From positions 21,480-85,479 of the forward strand of contig JAMPKV010000025.1 in NCBI GenBank assembly GCA_039962225.1: a DNA stretch of 64,000 bases. Direction: 5' to 3'. The translations under genes were made by a program, and so were the position numbers. Source of the DNA: Microcoleus sp. AS-A8 (GTDB lineage: Bacteria; Cyanobacteriota; Cyanobacteriia; Cyanobacteriales; Coleofasciculaceae). This document shows, one piece after another, positions 55,926 to 64,000 of the stretch (the first letter of the stretch is position 1; every line of letters starts with the position of its first letter). The notes under the pieces are model-generated. The model made no database searches. It saw nothing but the letters and a program-made list of their open reading frames with translations, and was not told where the DNA came from.

Positions 55926-56417
55926 TCAATCCTCTCTATGAAAAACCACCCGTTCTAATTGCTTGACTATACTTAAAACGAATAACGTAATCAGCGTAGC
56001 GACTAGGATTAACTGCCAGAACCCGCAACCCGCAACTATTCCAAGTGCGGCTGTTAACCAAATGGTGGCGGCTGAAGTCAACCCCTTAATCCGTGGCTTG
56101 CTAGATGTCTGACTTGGCTGTTGCAGAATCTCTCCGGCACCTAAAAATCCAACACCCGTGGCTACCCCTTGAACAGCTCGGCTCAGGGCATCGCTGGAGT
56201 CGGCGTCACTGGTCAACAAGGGAATCATCACAAAGATAGCGGCTCCCAAGCTAACGAGCATGTGGGTTCTCAACCCTCCTGGTTTGCCTGCTCTTTGGCG
56301 ATCCCAGCCAATTGCTCCCCCAACGAGGCAGGCCAACAGGATGCGAGAAGTTAAACCCAGCCAATCATTAGCATCGATGAACGCTGTAGTCGTTACCCCT
56401 AAGACAGATAAAATCAC
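55926..56417 (-). CDS. MgtC/SapB family membrane protein
   Basis: 163 residues, four or five membrane helices with the MgtC block LLACLVGGAIGWDRQRAGKPGGLRTHMLVSLGAA and GVATGVGFLGAGEIL. In pathogens MgtC tunes the F-type ATPase under Mg2+ limitation; cyanobacterial members are uncharacterised. The C-terminal ACT-like domain of MgtC is absent. Degenerate AAGTATGAA/TTCAT repeats occupy 55860-55920. Confidence 0.88.
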   Translation of the reverse strand: MILSVLGVTTTAFIDANDWLGLTSRILLACLVGGAIGWDRQRAGKPGGLRTHMLVSLGAAIFVMIPLLTSDADSSDALSRAVQGVATGVGFLGAGEILQQPSQTSSKPRIKGLTSAATIWLTAALGIVAGCGFWQLILVATLITLFVLSIVKQLERVVFHRED

Positions 56418-56436
56418 TTCTTAAGCCTCTCAAAAA

Positions 56437-56537
56437 AATCCGGTATCAGAAAAATGGCTGACATTTTGCTAACGCTGCCATCCCCCACCCCCCTTGATAG
56501 GGGGGCGACTCAGGGATTGTTTAACTGATCCCGGATT
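56437..56537. repeat. REP-like inverted repeat between MgtC and GH57 genes
   Basis: Outer arms AATCCGGTATCAG (56437-56449) and CTGATCCCGGATT (56525-56537) match at 12 of 13 bases. Inside is CCCCCC-TTGATA-GGGGGG (56488-56505). It starts 20 bases upstream of the MgtC start, so it may affect its expression. Confidence 0.6.
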
Positions 56538-56552
56538 AAACTAGCAACCGAT

Positions 56553-59207
56553 TTACGGTAACTGGCTTAACCAGAAACTGACATCTACAGCTAGTTTTTC
56601 ACCCAACTGGAGCAGGTGGCGGAGCTGGATAGTGTTGCAATCCGTTTTAGCTGTTAAATGAGCTACCGCACTTGCACCTTGAGTCTCAGAAGTCAACTCG
56701 GCTCGCATCGCTTGTTGGAACAGGGGTTCAATGCGTGGTTGCAAACAGTTGAAGTAAAGTTCCTGACATTGAGCGAGTGAAAGTCCCAGATTGAGTTGAT
56801 TCCCCACCTCAATGAGACGGCGAATGAAATCGATATCGGCGGAAAGGGTAGGTAGATTGGTATCGTGCAGCAGTTGCCACAGCGATCGCAAAATCAACTT
56901 CTCCAAGGTGGGCTTCCCTTCTGGGATTTTGAGCTGACAACGCATGTGGTTGGCTTCCGTGGCGATCGCTTCCAATTTAGCCAAATGATTCCATACCATT
57001 TCGGGATCGCTCAGGGCCGAGTCCAGCGCCCTGATCTCGGTGAGAACCCGGTTCGATAAGGCAATCTCGGCAGCGACTTGTAACTCCTGCGGCACCGGCA
57101 ACTCATCCCGATGGAAAGCCATCAACACCCCGTAGTTGTCCCGATAAACCTGAGTGTAGAGCTGATCTAAGCGTGTTAAGGTTTCCTGACTTAAGAGTCC
57201 CATAATCCGATGACGCTCTTCCGCAAACAGATTCTGCAAGCTAAAGGACTCAGCGCCAAACATCTGATGCATGGCCAGAATGGCATGAGCCGCACTCGCC
57301 TGTTTTAGGGAGTCGAACACCTTATCCTTGAGTTTGCTGTAAGCTCGACGCCCCGCAAACGGTTGAATGCAGCAGTGGAAATCCCAGCCTCCCAAGTGCA
57401 ATACAGCAAACACCAGATGAGCGCTCTCCCAGGTAATTTCTGAAACCAGCCGCAGTTGACCCACGGCCAGGGTTAGCGATCCCATGCGTTGGATCTGGTA
57501 GTCTAGCTGCTGGGCGTCATAGCAGTAGACCCGTTGTTGTCGTGCATAGCTGGTAAACAGAGAGGTGATCGCATAGTGAGCAGCAACTTGCTTAAAGCTG
57601 ATTTGCGACGATATCACCAGATGCCGATAAACCGCCGCCCCATCTTTGAAAAAGTCAACATTACTGGGGGCGAGGGCGAGACGTTTGACAAAGCATTTTT
57701 CCAACTGCACGCCAGCCACATCCCCGGCTAATTCCAACGCACGAGCCGCATAACGCAGAATCTGGACGCCTTCGGGGCGGGAGATTTCCTCAAAAAACCA
57801 ACCACAACTGGTGTACATCAGCAACGAGTGACGCTGCATTTCCAACAGACGCAGGGCGTCAATTTGTTCGGCTGCCGTCAGTTTGCGACTTCGGTGACGC
57901 CCCAAAAAGTTCTCGACATTCTCTGGGGAGCGATCGCGAACCACTTGGATATACTCATCCCGTGCTGCCCAGGGATCGCGGAAGAATTGGCGACCCGTCT
58001 CTTCATAAACCTTAACTAACTTATCCCGCAACCAATCCAGGGCATCCCGTAATGGACGTCGCCATTTTTGGTTCCAGACTCCGCCGCCACCGCAACCACA
58101 GTCATCCTGCCAGCGGTTCACGCCATGTGAGCAACTCCAAGCCGTCACGGGTTTCAACACAACTTCCCAAGTCGGCGGATTAATGCTGAGATAGTGGGCA
58201 AAGTTCGTTACCGTCCAACCTCGGTGAGGAAGCTCCTGGGTAAAGCTGTAGGCGAGACATTTTTCCGTACCGCCTTTGTGATGTCCGAAGGTTTCTCCAT
58301 CAGTGGCGACCGAAATCAGCTGTGCGGGTCGATGATCCCCACGCACGGCTTGACCAATGCGCCCTGCAAAGTTGTGGGAATCGCTGAGAACATCATTAAA
58401 TCCCATATCTCGCGAGATCGGGCCGTCATAGAAAAACATATCAATGTATCGCCCATCTGCCAGGAAGCAGCGGTAAGGGCGAGTGGGATCGATCTGAGAA
58501 CCGCCAACTTCATGCCATTGGGTAACGGGTTGCTGATCACTGGGGATCAAGCGACAGCGCTCGGCTTGGGAGGGAGCCAGGACAATAAATTTAATTCCCT
58601 CGTCAACCAGTACCTCTAGGGTGGGATAATCGACAGCGGTTTCCGCTAGCCACATGCCTTCGGGATCGCGGTTGAAGCGAGAGCGGAAATCTTCTTTGCC
58701 CCAGCGGATTTGGGTATATTTGTCCCGTTCATTGGCTAGGGGCAAAATGATGTGATTGTAAGCTTGCGCGATCGCATTGCCGTGTCCGTTGAGGCGAGCG
58801 CAACTGTTGCGATCCGCTTCGAGAATCCGCTGATAGACCTCAACATCGTAACGTTCGAGCCACGACATCAGCGTTGGGCCAATGTTGAAGCTTAAATATT
58901 CATAGTTATTGACGATCCCGATAACTTCGCCCCGTTGATTCAACACCCTGGCAAAAGCATTGGGGCGATAGCACTCGTGGTGAATTCGCTCATTCCAGTC
59001 ATGGAAAGGAGTCGCACTCGGCTGACGCTCGATGGTGTCTAGATAAGGATTTTCACGAGGAGGTTGGTAAAAATGACCGTGGACAGTCACGTAAACACCG
59101 GTCGCCGTCCTTAGGGGATCGCTAGCGATCCCCGCGTCAACGTGCAAGTCTGCAATGGACACCATTGCATCAGCTTGAGAAGCTGGAATCTCAGCAGCAG
59201 AAGTCAT
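56553..59207 (-). CDS. Glycoside hydrolase family 57 protein with DUF3536
   Basis: 884 residues. The N-terminal GH57 barrel starts VYVTVHGHFYQPPRENPYLDTIERQ, with the active-site EGMWLAETAVDYPTLEVL (catalytic Glu region) and DGETFGHHKGGTEKC (acid-base region). The DUF3536 region follows from about residue 350. Family 57 acts on alpha-1,4 and alpha-1,6 glucans (amylase, branching enzyme, pullulanase), so a role in glycogen metabolism is likely. Specificity is undetermined. No glycogen gene is adjacent. Confidence 0.9.
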   Translation of the reverse strand: MTSAAEIPASQADAMVSIADLHVDAGIASDPLRTATGVYVTVHGHFYQPPRENPYLDTIERQPSATPFHDWNERIHHECYRPNAFARVLNQRGEVIGIVNNYEYLSFNIGPTLMSWLERYDVEVYQRILEADRNSCARLNGHGNAIAQAYNHIILPLANERDKYTQIRWGKEDFRSRFNRDPEGMWLAETAVDYPTLEVLVDEGIKFIVLAPSQAERCRLIPSDQQPVTQWHEVGGSQIDPTRPYRCFLADGRYIDMFFYDGPISRDMGFNDVLSDSHNFAGRIGQAVRGDHRPAQLISVATDGETFGHHKGGTEKCLAYSFTQELPHRGWTVTNFAHYLSINPPTWEVVLKPVTAWSCSHGVNRWQDDCGCGGGGVWNQKWRRPLRDALDWLRDKLVKVYEETGRQFFRDPWAARDEYIQVVRDRSPENVENFLGRHRSRKLTAAEQIDALRLLEMQRHSLLMYTSCGWFFEEISRPEGVQILRYAARALELAGDVAGVQLEKCFVKRLALAPSNVDFFKDGAAVYRHLVISSQISFKQVAAHYAITSLFTSYARQQRVYCYDAQQLDYQIQRMGSLTLAVGQLRLVSEITWESAHLVFAVLHLGGWDFHCCIQPFAGRRAYSKLKDKVFDSLKQASAAHAILAMHQMFGAESFSLQNLFAEERHRIMGLLSQETLTRLDQLYTQVYRDNYGVLMAFHRDELPVPQELQVAAEIALSNRVLTEIRALDSALSDPEMVWNHLAKLEAIATEANHMRCQLKIPEGKPTLEKLILRSLWQLLHDTNLPTLSADIDFIRRLIEVGNQLNLGLSLAQCQELYFNCLQPRIEPLFQQAMRAELTSETQGASAVAHLTAKTDCNTIQLRHLLQLGEKLAVDVSFWLSQLP

Positions 59208-59676
59208 GGGATTACCAAATATCTAAAAAAACTACTCAGACGGCTTTCCCCGTTCTACACACCCATTTTTGAGACAGAAAACCTCTCTGATCCCGCAAGC
59301 TACAGTTCATTCCAAAGTAAGCAATTCTAATTAGGGTAAGGCCAGAAGGCAAACTGTAGCGCCGATTACGGAAGTTTAGTGTATGGGTTGGTGTGAAGGG
59401 ATTGAAAGCTTTGAAACGATTGGCACTGTTCTTAGTAAACCGCAATCTCAGCCTTAGACCGACAGGACTTCAAGGAACTTGCGGTAAGTTTATAGAACTT
59501 AATTAAGGATAAAAGTTCCTCTGGGCGATGGTACCCATCCAATGACATATTTGGGTTAGCGGTGAGATGCGATTATTCTAGAGTCCGAAGCTGTTGTGCA
59601 GGTAACTTGCATGACTGGGATGGGAAGGATTGTCCATCCCCAAGAAATCTCTGCTCTTAAGGTACAAAAAACCTAG
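59208..59676. other. Divergent intergenic region between GH57 and cax genes
   Basis: No gene, tRNA or striking repeat is seen in about 470 bases. It should hold both promoters. Confidence 0.4.
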
Positions 59677-60792
59677 ATGCTCAACAAGAATACAATTTTG
59701 TCGCTCTTGCTCGTGTTTGTCCCCATCTCGATTGCCGCTCACTTTTTGGAATGGGGAGCAGCTGTGGTTTTTATTACATCCTGCATCGCGATTGTCCCCC
59801 TCGCCGCTTGGATGGGTACAGCCACGGAAGAAATCGCTGTCGTGGCGGGTCCCACCTTGGGGGGGCTACTCAACGCCACATTCGGCAATGCCACCGAACT
59901 GATTATTGCCCTAATTGCCCTGAATGCAGGCTTAGTTAGTGTGGTTAAAGCCACCATCACGGGATCAATCATCGGTAACTTACTACTGGTGATGGGCTTG
60001 TCCATGCTGTTGGGGGGCTTGCGCTATAAGGAGCAAGAATTTCAGCCTATCGTGGCGCGGGTGAATGCATCTTCTATGAATTTAGCCGTGATTGCCATTC
60101 TCCTCCCCACGGCGATGGATGCTACCTCTGTTGGCCTGAGTGAAGTCACAATCCAGCGCCTTTCTATCGCTGTTGCCGTGGTGTTAATTCTGGTTTATGG
60201 GCTAACGCTGCTGTTTTCCATGAAAACCCACAGTTATCTCTTCGATGTTGGCATGGTGGACATGGAAAACCTTGCAGAATCGAACCTCGCCCCAGAGGAA
60301 CCTGAACACAAGCCTAATCTCTGGCTATGGGTGGGGGTGCTTTTGGTTGTCACTCTTTTTGTGGCTGGAGAATCAGAACTGCTGGTTGACAGCTTAGAAG
60401 AAGCCACCTCGGAACTAGGGTTATCTTCCCTATTTACGGGAGTCATTTTGCTGCCGGTGATTGGGAATGCGGCTGAACACGCGACAGCCGTTACCGTAGC
60501 ACTGAAAAATAAGATGGATCTTTCTGTTTCAGTCGCGGTAGGGTCTAGTATGCAAATTGCCTTATTTGTCGCGCCCGTGCTAGTCCTTGCTGGGTGGCTG
60601 ATGGGTAAGCCGATGGATTTGAACTTCAATGTATTTGAGCTGGTGGCGGTGGTTGTTTCGGTTTTAATTGCCAATTCCATCAGTTCTGATGGGAAGTCCA
60701 ACTGGCTAGAGGGGACTTTGCTTTTAGCCACTTATTTGGTTTTAGGGTTCGCCTTTTTCTTCCATCCCGTAAGTGAGGGTTTGGGTTTGTAA
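59677..60792 (+). CDS. cax: Calcium/proton exchanger (CaCA family)
   Basis: 371 residues, 11 predicted helices. The two alpha repeats with their acidic residue are intact: LLNATFGNATELIIALIALNAGLVSVVKATITGS and LLPVIGNAAEHATAVTVALKNKMDLSVSVAVGSSMQ. An acidic loop (MENLAESNLAPEEPEH) separates the halves. Cax exports Ca2+ in exchange for H+ and supports Ca2+ and alkaline tolerance. Confidence 0.94.
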   Translation: MLNKNTILSLLLVFVPISIAAHFLEWGAAVVFITSCIAIVPLAAWMGTATEEIAVVAGPTLGGLLNATFGNATELIIALIALNAGLVSVVKATITGSIIGNLLLVMGLSMLLGGLRYKEQEFQPIVARVNASSMNLAVIAILLPTAMDATSVGLSEVTIQRLSIAVAVVLILVYGLTLLFSMKTHSYLFDVGMVDMENLAESNLAPEEPEHKPNLWLWVGVLLVVTLFVAGESELLVDSLEEATSELGLSSLFTGVILLPVIGNAAEHATAVTVALKNKMDLSVSVAVGSSMQIALFVAPVLVLAGWLMGKPMDLNFNVFELVAVVVSVLIANSISSDGKSNWLEGTLLLATYLVLGFAFFFHPVSEGLGL

Positions 60793-61129
60793 ATCCTCAG
60801 CCCTCCTTCATCTCAGTTTTAATGATCAATCCCCGGAGATCCCCGCTCCTCCACCTGGAAAAAGGGGAAACTTGGGGTCTGTCAGGATGCTGCCTGATGG
60901 CTTGTCGGGGTAGCGCCTCCTCACTCACATCTCCGGGTGCCTACCCCCTCCCTGATCAGTTCCAAGACTTGTCTATACACGGTAGGTTAACGGGGGGACA
61001 TTTTCGGGCCAACTTTTGAGCGATCGCATTCTCAGATCTCCTTTATGCTTACAGAATGTGCGATTAACGACGGCACCCCCGTAAAAAGCGATCGCCCTGA
61101 CAGGAAGTAGGCTAATTCACCAGGGTTCT
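60793..61129. other. Intergenic region cax to kinase-like gene
   Basis: No gene is seen. Two HIP1 cores (GCGATCGC) and runs of CCCC/GGGG occur, but no clear stem with a T tract. Confidence 0.35.
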
Positions 61130-63352
61130 ATGAGCTACTGCATTAATCCCAAATGCCCGAAGCCAGCCGATCCCATCCATGAGCAAAATTCGCTCTGCTG
61201 CCACTGTGGCTCTCAGCTTTGGCTACAAGAGCGTTATCGGGTAAAGCAGTTACTGGATGAAGTCGGTTTTAGCAAAATCTTTGAAGTAGAAGAGCAAGGG
61301 ACACCGAAAATATTAAAAGTTCTTCTACTCAATGACCCAAAAGCTGTAGCCGTATTTCAGCAAGAAGCACGGGTGTTGACCCAATTGCATCATCCAGGTA
61401 TTCCCCACATTGAGCCGGATGGCTACTTTACCTTTTTACCCAAAAACCGACACCAGCCCCTACACTGCCTGGTGATGGAGAAAGTTAAAGGCATAAATCT
61501 AGAAAAATGTCAACAGCAGCCAGGAAATCAACCTCTTTCTCAACCACAAGTGTTGAACTGGCTCAAACAGCTAGTAGAAATCTTATATCAAGTCCACCAA
61601 CAACTGTATTTTCACCGCGACATCCAACCATCTAACATCATCCTCACTCCCAACGGGCAACTGGTATTGATTAATTTTGGTAGTGCCAGAGCCGCCAGCG
61701 ACACTTATTTGGTGACAGCAAGGGGTGAGCAGGATGTTAGAAGCCTGTCCTCTCCAGCCTACACGCCCATCGAGCAAGCGAAGGGCAAAGCTGTACCGCA
61801 ATCGGATTTCTTTGCATTGGGGCGAACGTTTGTTTATCTGCTCACGGGGAAATCCCCGAATGATTTTCCTGAAGATCCGCGCACCGGGGAATTACTCTGG
61901 CAGCACCAAGCCCCTCAGGTTTCTCAGTCGGTGACGGACTTGATTGATCATTTAATGGCTCCGTTTCCCCACCATCGACCGCACAATGCTCAGATCATTT
62001 TACAGCGCATAGCGGCGATCGACCACACATGGCAACCTCCTCAGTTACCTCCGCAAACGCCGGAATTTGCTAACTCTCTAGTGGATTTACGCTTGCAATC
62101 GTGGGTACGTAACCAACGTTCATCCACGACGATTCTCAGAAAACTATTCACCAAATTGGTTAAGCCGAAAAACCTGTTTCTGGCTAGCACTCTTATCGGT
62201 ACTGTGGGAGTAACAGGAACGCTGATGTATGGAGATTTAAGTACTCTCAATAGTCAGCAATCCCTCGTATCGTCTAATCAGGGGTTATTACCTGCTTCAT
62301 CTCTGGCAATCCGCTCCCCAAAGCCTGTTAATGTACCGCCTCGAACAACTTTAAACAATCATGCCACCCTAACTCACGGGAATGACGACGCCAAACGGGT
62401 AGGGCGTAGTACCAAAGCGGGGCAAAAGTTACAACCTATCACCAGCATTGACACTGGGGCTTCACACGGCATCAACACGGTTGCGGTTAGCCCGAATGGG
62501 AAGATGATTGCCAGTGGGAGTCGAGATGGCTTACTCAAACTCTGGAATCTGGGCAAGAATAGAACCGATTCAACTCCTACCTCTGGACGCACTTTAGGAG
62601 AAGATTTATACGGAAAAAATACCGTTGCTTTTAGCCCAGATGGGAAAACGTTAGCTAGTGGTAGCGATGACAATATTATTAGAATTTGGGACATTGATAA
62701 GGGCAACCTGCTGCACACCCTCAAGGGACATTCTGCTTGGATATCTGACTTAGTTTTTAGTACAGATGGCAAAACATTGATCAGTAGCAGTTTTGACCAC
62801 ACCATTAAAGTTTGGAATTTGAGGCAGGAAGTCAATACCCAACCGATTGAGAAACGCACCCTTCAAGGACATAGCGCTTGGGTTTTTGCCATTGCCCTAA
62901 CGCCAGATGGGAAAACGTTAGCCAGTTGTAGCTTTGACAATACAATTAAAATTTGGGATGTGGATCAGGGCACAGTTCGTCATACCCTTAAAGGCAATCC
63001 CAACCGGGTGTTTGCTCTCGCCATTAGTTCAGATGGGGAAACCTTAGCGAGTGGCAATGGAGATGGAACAATTCAGGTATGGAATTTAACCACAGGTCAA
63101 CTCACGAAAACCTTTAATGGTCATCAGGATTGGGTGCGTTCTCTTGCCATAACGCCCACGGGAAATATTCTGGCTAGTGGGAGTGGGAGTCAGGATAATA
63201 CTATCAAACTCTGGAATTTGCGATCGGGGAAACTTTTAGGCACTCTTGAGGGGCATTCTGATGATGTGCGTTCTGTGGCTTTTAGTCCCGATAGTAGTAC
63301 TTTAGTCAGTGGTAGTTTTGATAATACGATTAAGATTTGGCGAATGCCTTAG
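61130..63352 (+). CDS. Kinase-like WD40-repeat protein (probable pseudokinase)
   Basis: 740 residues. A zinc-ribbon-like start (C4, C9, C23/C24, C26) marks the 4-Cys type of cyanobacterial Ser/Thr kinases. The kinase domain (about 35-310) keeps the ATP-binding lysine (ILKVLLL) and helix-C glutamate (QEARVL), but the catalytic loop is HRDIQPSN (Q166 instead of Lys) and the DFG motif is NFG (N182). One membrane helix (about 350-368) is followed by seven WD40 repeats (about 440-740: LASGSDDNIIRIWDIDKG). Loss of the Mg2+-binding Asp suggests little or no phosphotransfer. The repeats probably bind a protein partner. Confidence 0.88.
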   Translation: MSYCINPKCPKPADPIHEQNSLCCHCGSQLWLQERYRVKQLLDEVGFSKIFEVEEQGTPKILKVLLLNDPKAVAVFQQEARVLTQLHHPGIPHIEPDGYFTFLPKNRHQPLHCLVMEKVKGINLEKCQQQPGNQPLSQPQVLNWLKQLVEILYQVHQQLYFHRDIQPSNIILTPNGQLVLINFGSARAASDTYLVTARGEQDVRSLSSPAYTPIEQAKGKAVPQSDFFALGRTFVYLLTGKSPNDFPEDPRTGELLWQHQAPQVSQSVTDLIDHLMAPFPHHRPHNAQIILQRIAAIDHTWQPPQLPPQTPEFANSLVDLRLQSWVRNQRSSTTILRKLFTKLVKPKNLFLASTLIGTVGVTGTLMYGDLSTLNSQQSLVSSNQGLLPASSLAIRSPKPVNVPPRTTLNNHATLTHGNDDAKRVGRSTKAGQKLQPITSIDTGASHGINTVAVSPNGKMIASGSRDGLLKLWNLGKNRTDSTPTSGRTLGEDLYGKNTVAFSPDGKTLASGSDDNIIRIWDIDKGNLLHTLKGHSAWISDLVFSTDGKTLISSSFDHTIKVWNLRQEVNTQPIEKRTLQGHSAWVFAIALTPDGKTLASCSFDNTIKIWDVDQGTVRHTLKGNPNRVFALAISSDGETLASGNGDGTIQVWNLTTGQLTKTFNGHQDWVRSLAITPTGNILASGSGSQDNTIKLWNLRSGKLLGTLEGHSDDVRSVAFSPDSSTLVSGSFDNTIKIWRMP

Positions 63353-63427
63353 AAAGCTTGGGAAAATTTGTCCTTAACTTATTTTCAATCAGTATCGGAA
63401 ATCACATCAGTACCCGCCAACGCCAAC

Positions 63428-63461
63428 AAAAAAGCGCCCCCCTTGCGGAGAGCGCTTTTTT
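63428..63461 (-). terminator. Terminator after psbA
   Basis: Minus-strand RNA forms GCGCUCUCC-GCAA-GGGGGGCGC: nine pairs including two G-U pairs, closed by a GNRA loop, flanked by A6 and U6 runs. The G-U pairs exist only on the minus strand, which shows it serves psbA. It also lies 75 bases after the WD40 gene stop. Confidence 0.85.
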
Positions 63462-63481
63462 TCAAGCTAGATTCTTAAGAA

Positions 63482-64000
<519 letters not shown>

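Overview
The window is chromosomal DNA from a cyanobacterium, most likely a filamentous or otherwise large-genome oscillatorian-type species (for example the Coleofasciculus/Microcoleus/Allocoleopsis group). The genus is inference. The clade is secure: the window carries psbA (photosystem II D1), heme oxygenase for phycobilins, RpaB, SphS/SphR, a DesD-type delta-6 desaturase, cyAbrB, an SLH-OprB porin, a CCB-type cytochrome b6f assembly protein, a Mo-nitrogenase C-terminal domain protein and frequent GCGATCGC (HIP1) octamers. Gene density is moderate, with long gaps full of short repeats and dyads.

Layout. 1-424: 3' end of gyrB. 886-1602: heme oxygenase. 1603-5048: gene-poor accessory stretch with a MITE-like element, a noncoding element that recurs at 16.3 kb, a lone P-domain protein, a nested inverted repeat and a decayed polysaccharide deacetylase. 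5049-10211 (minus): Mo-nitro_C protein, then the rplS / tRNA-Trp / secE-nusG-rplK-rplA / leader-rplJ-rplL cluster. 10429-12441: outer-membrane porin. 13099-16109 (minus): phosphate-sensing set sphR-sphS-phoU. 16628-22534: creatininase-family hydrolase, radA, rpaB, CCB protein, DUF456 protein, desD. 23103-29282 (minus): gltD and gltB (GOGAT). 29810-35787: DUF3370 protein, an enlarged PspA/VIPP1 protein, a DUF2157 + GDYXXLXY pair and a small membrane protein. 35880-43019 (minus): sppA, fni, pyrR, a four-repeat peptidoglycan-binding protein, cbiB, an Rrf2 regulator. 43508-52657: cyAbrB, a family-39 glycosyltransferase, a Na+/H+ antiporter, cobI, and a TonB-like protein with a ten-copy 18-residue repeat. 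52941-59207: PPC/DUF296 protein, DUF4090 protein, a receiver plus histidine kinase pair, MgtC family protein, GH57 enzyme. 59677-64000: Ca2+/H+ exchanger, a kinase-like WD40 protein with altered catalytic residues, and the 3' part of psbA.

How the genes work together. Most are core cyanobacterial housekeeping: translation and secretion, nitrogen assimilation (GltBD), phosphate signalling (SphRS/PhoU), light acclimation and pigment supply (RpaB, heme oxygenase, psbA), membrane and lipid upkeep (DesD, PspA, SppA), cobalamin (CbiB, CobI) and isoprenoid (Fni) synthesis. I see no defence system, prophage, CRISPR array or biosynthetic cluster. The most interesting signals are noncoding: two homologous dyad-plus-hairpin elements far apart, a porin leader complementary to the known core of the cyanobacterial sRNA Yfr1, and several families of short degenerate repeats placed at gene ends. 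Protein-level oddities are the kinase-like protein lacking canonical HRDxK and DFG residues, the PspA homologue with a second helical hairpin, and the TonB-like protein with a recently expanded tail.
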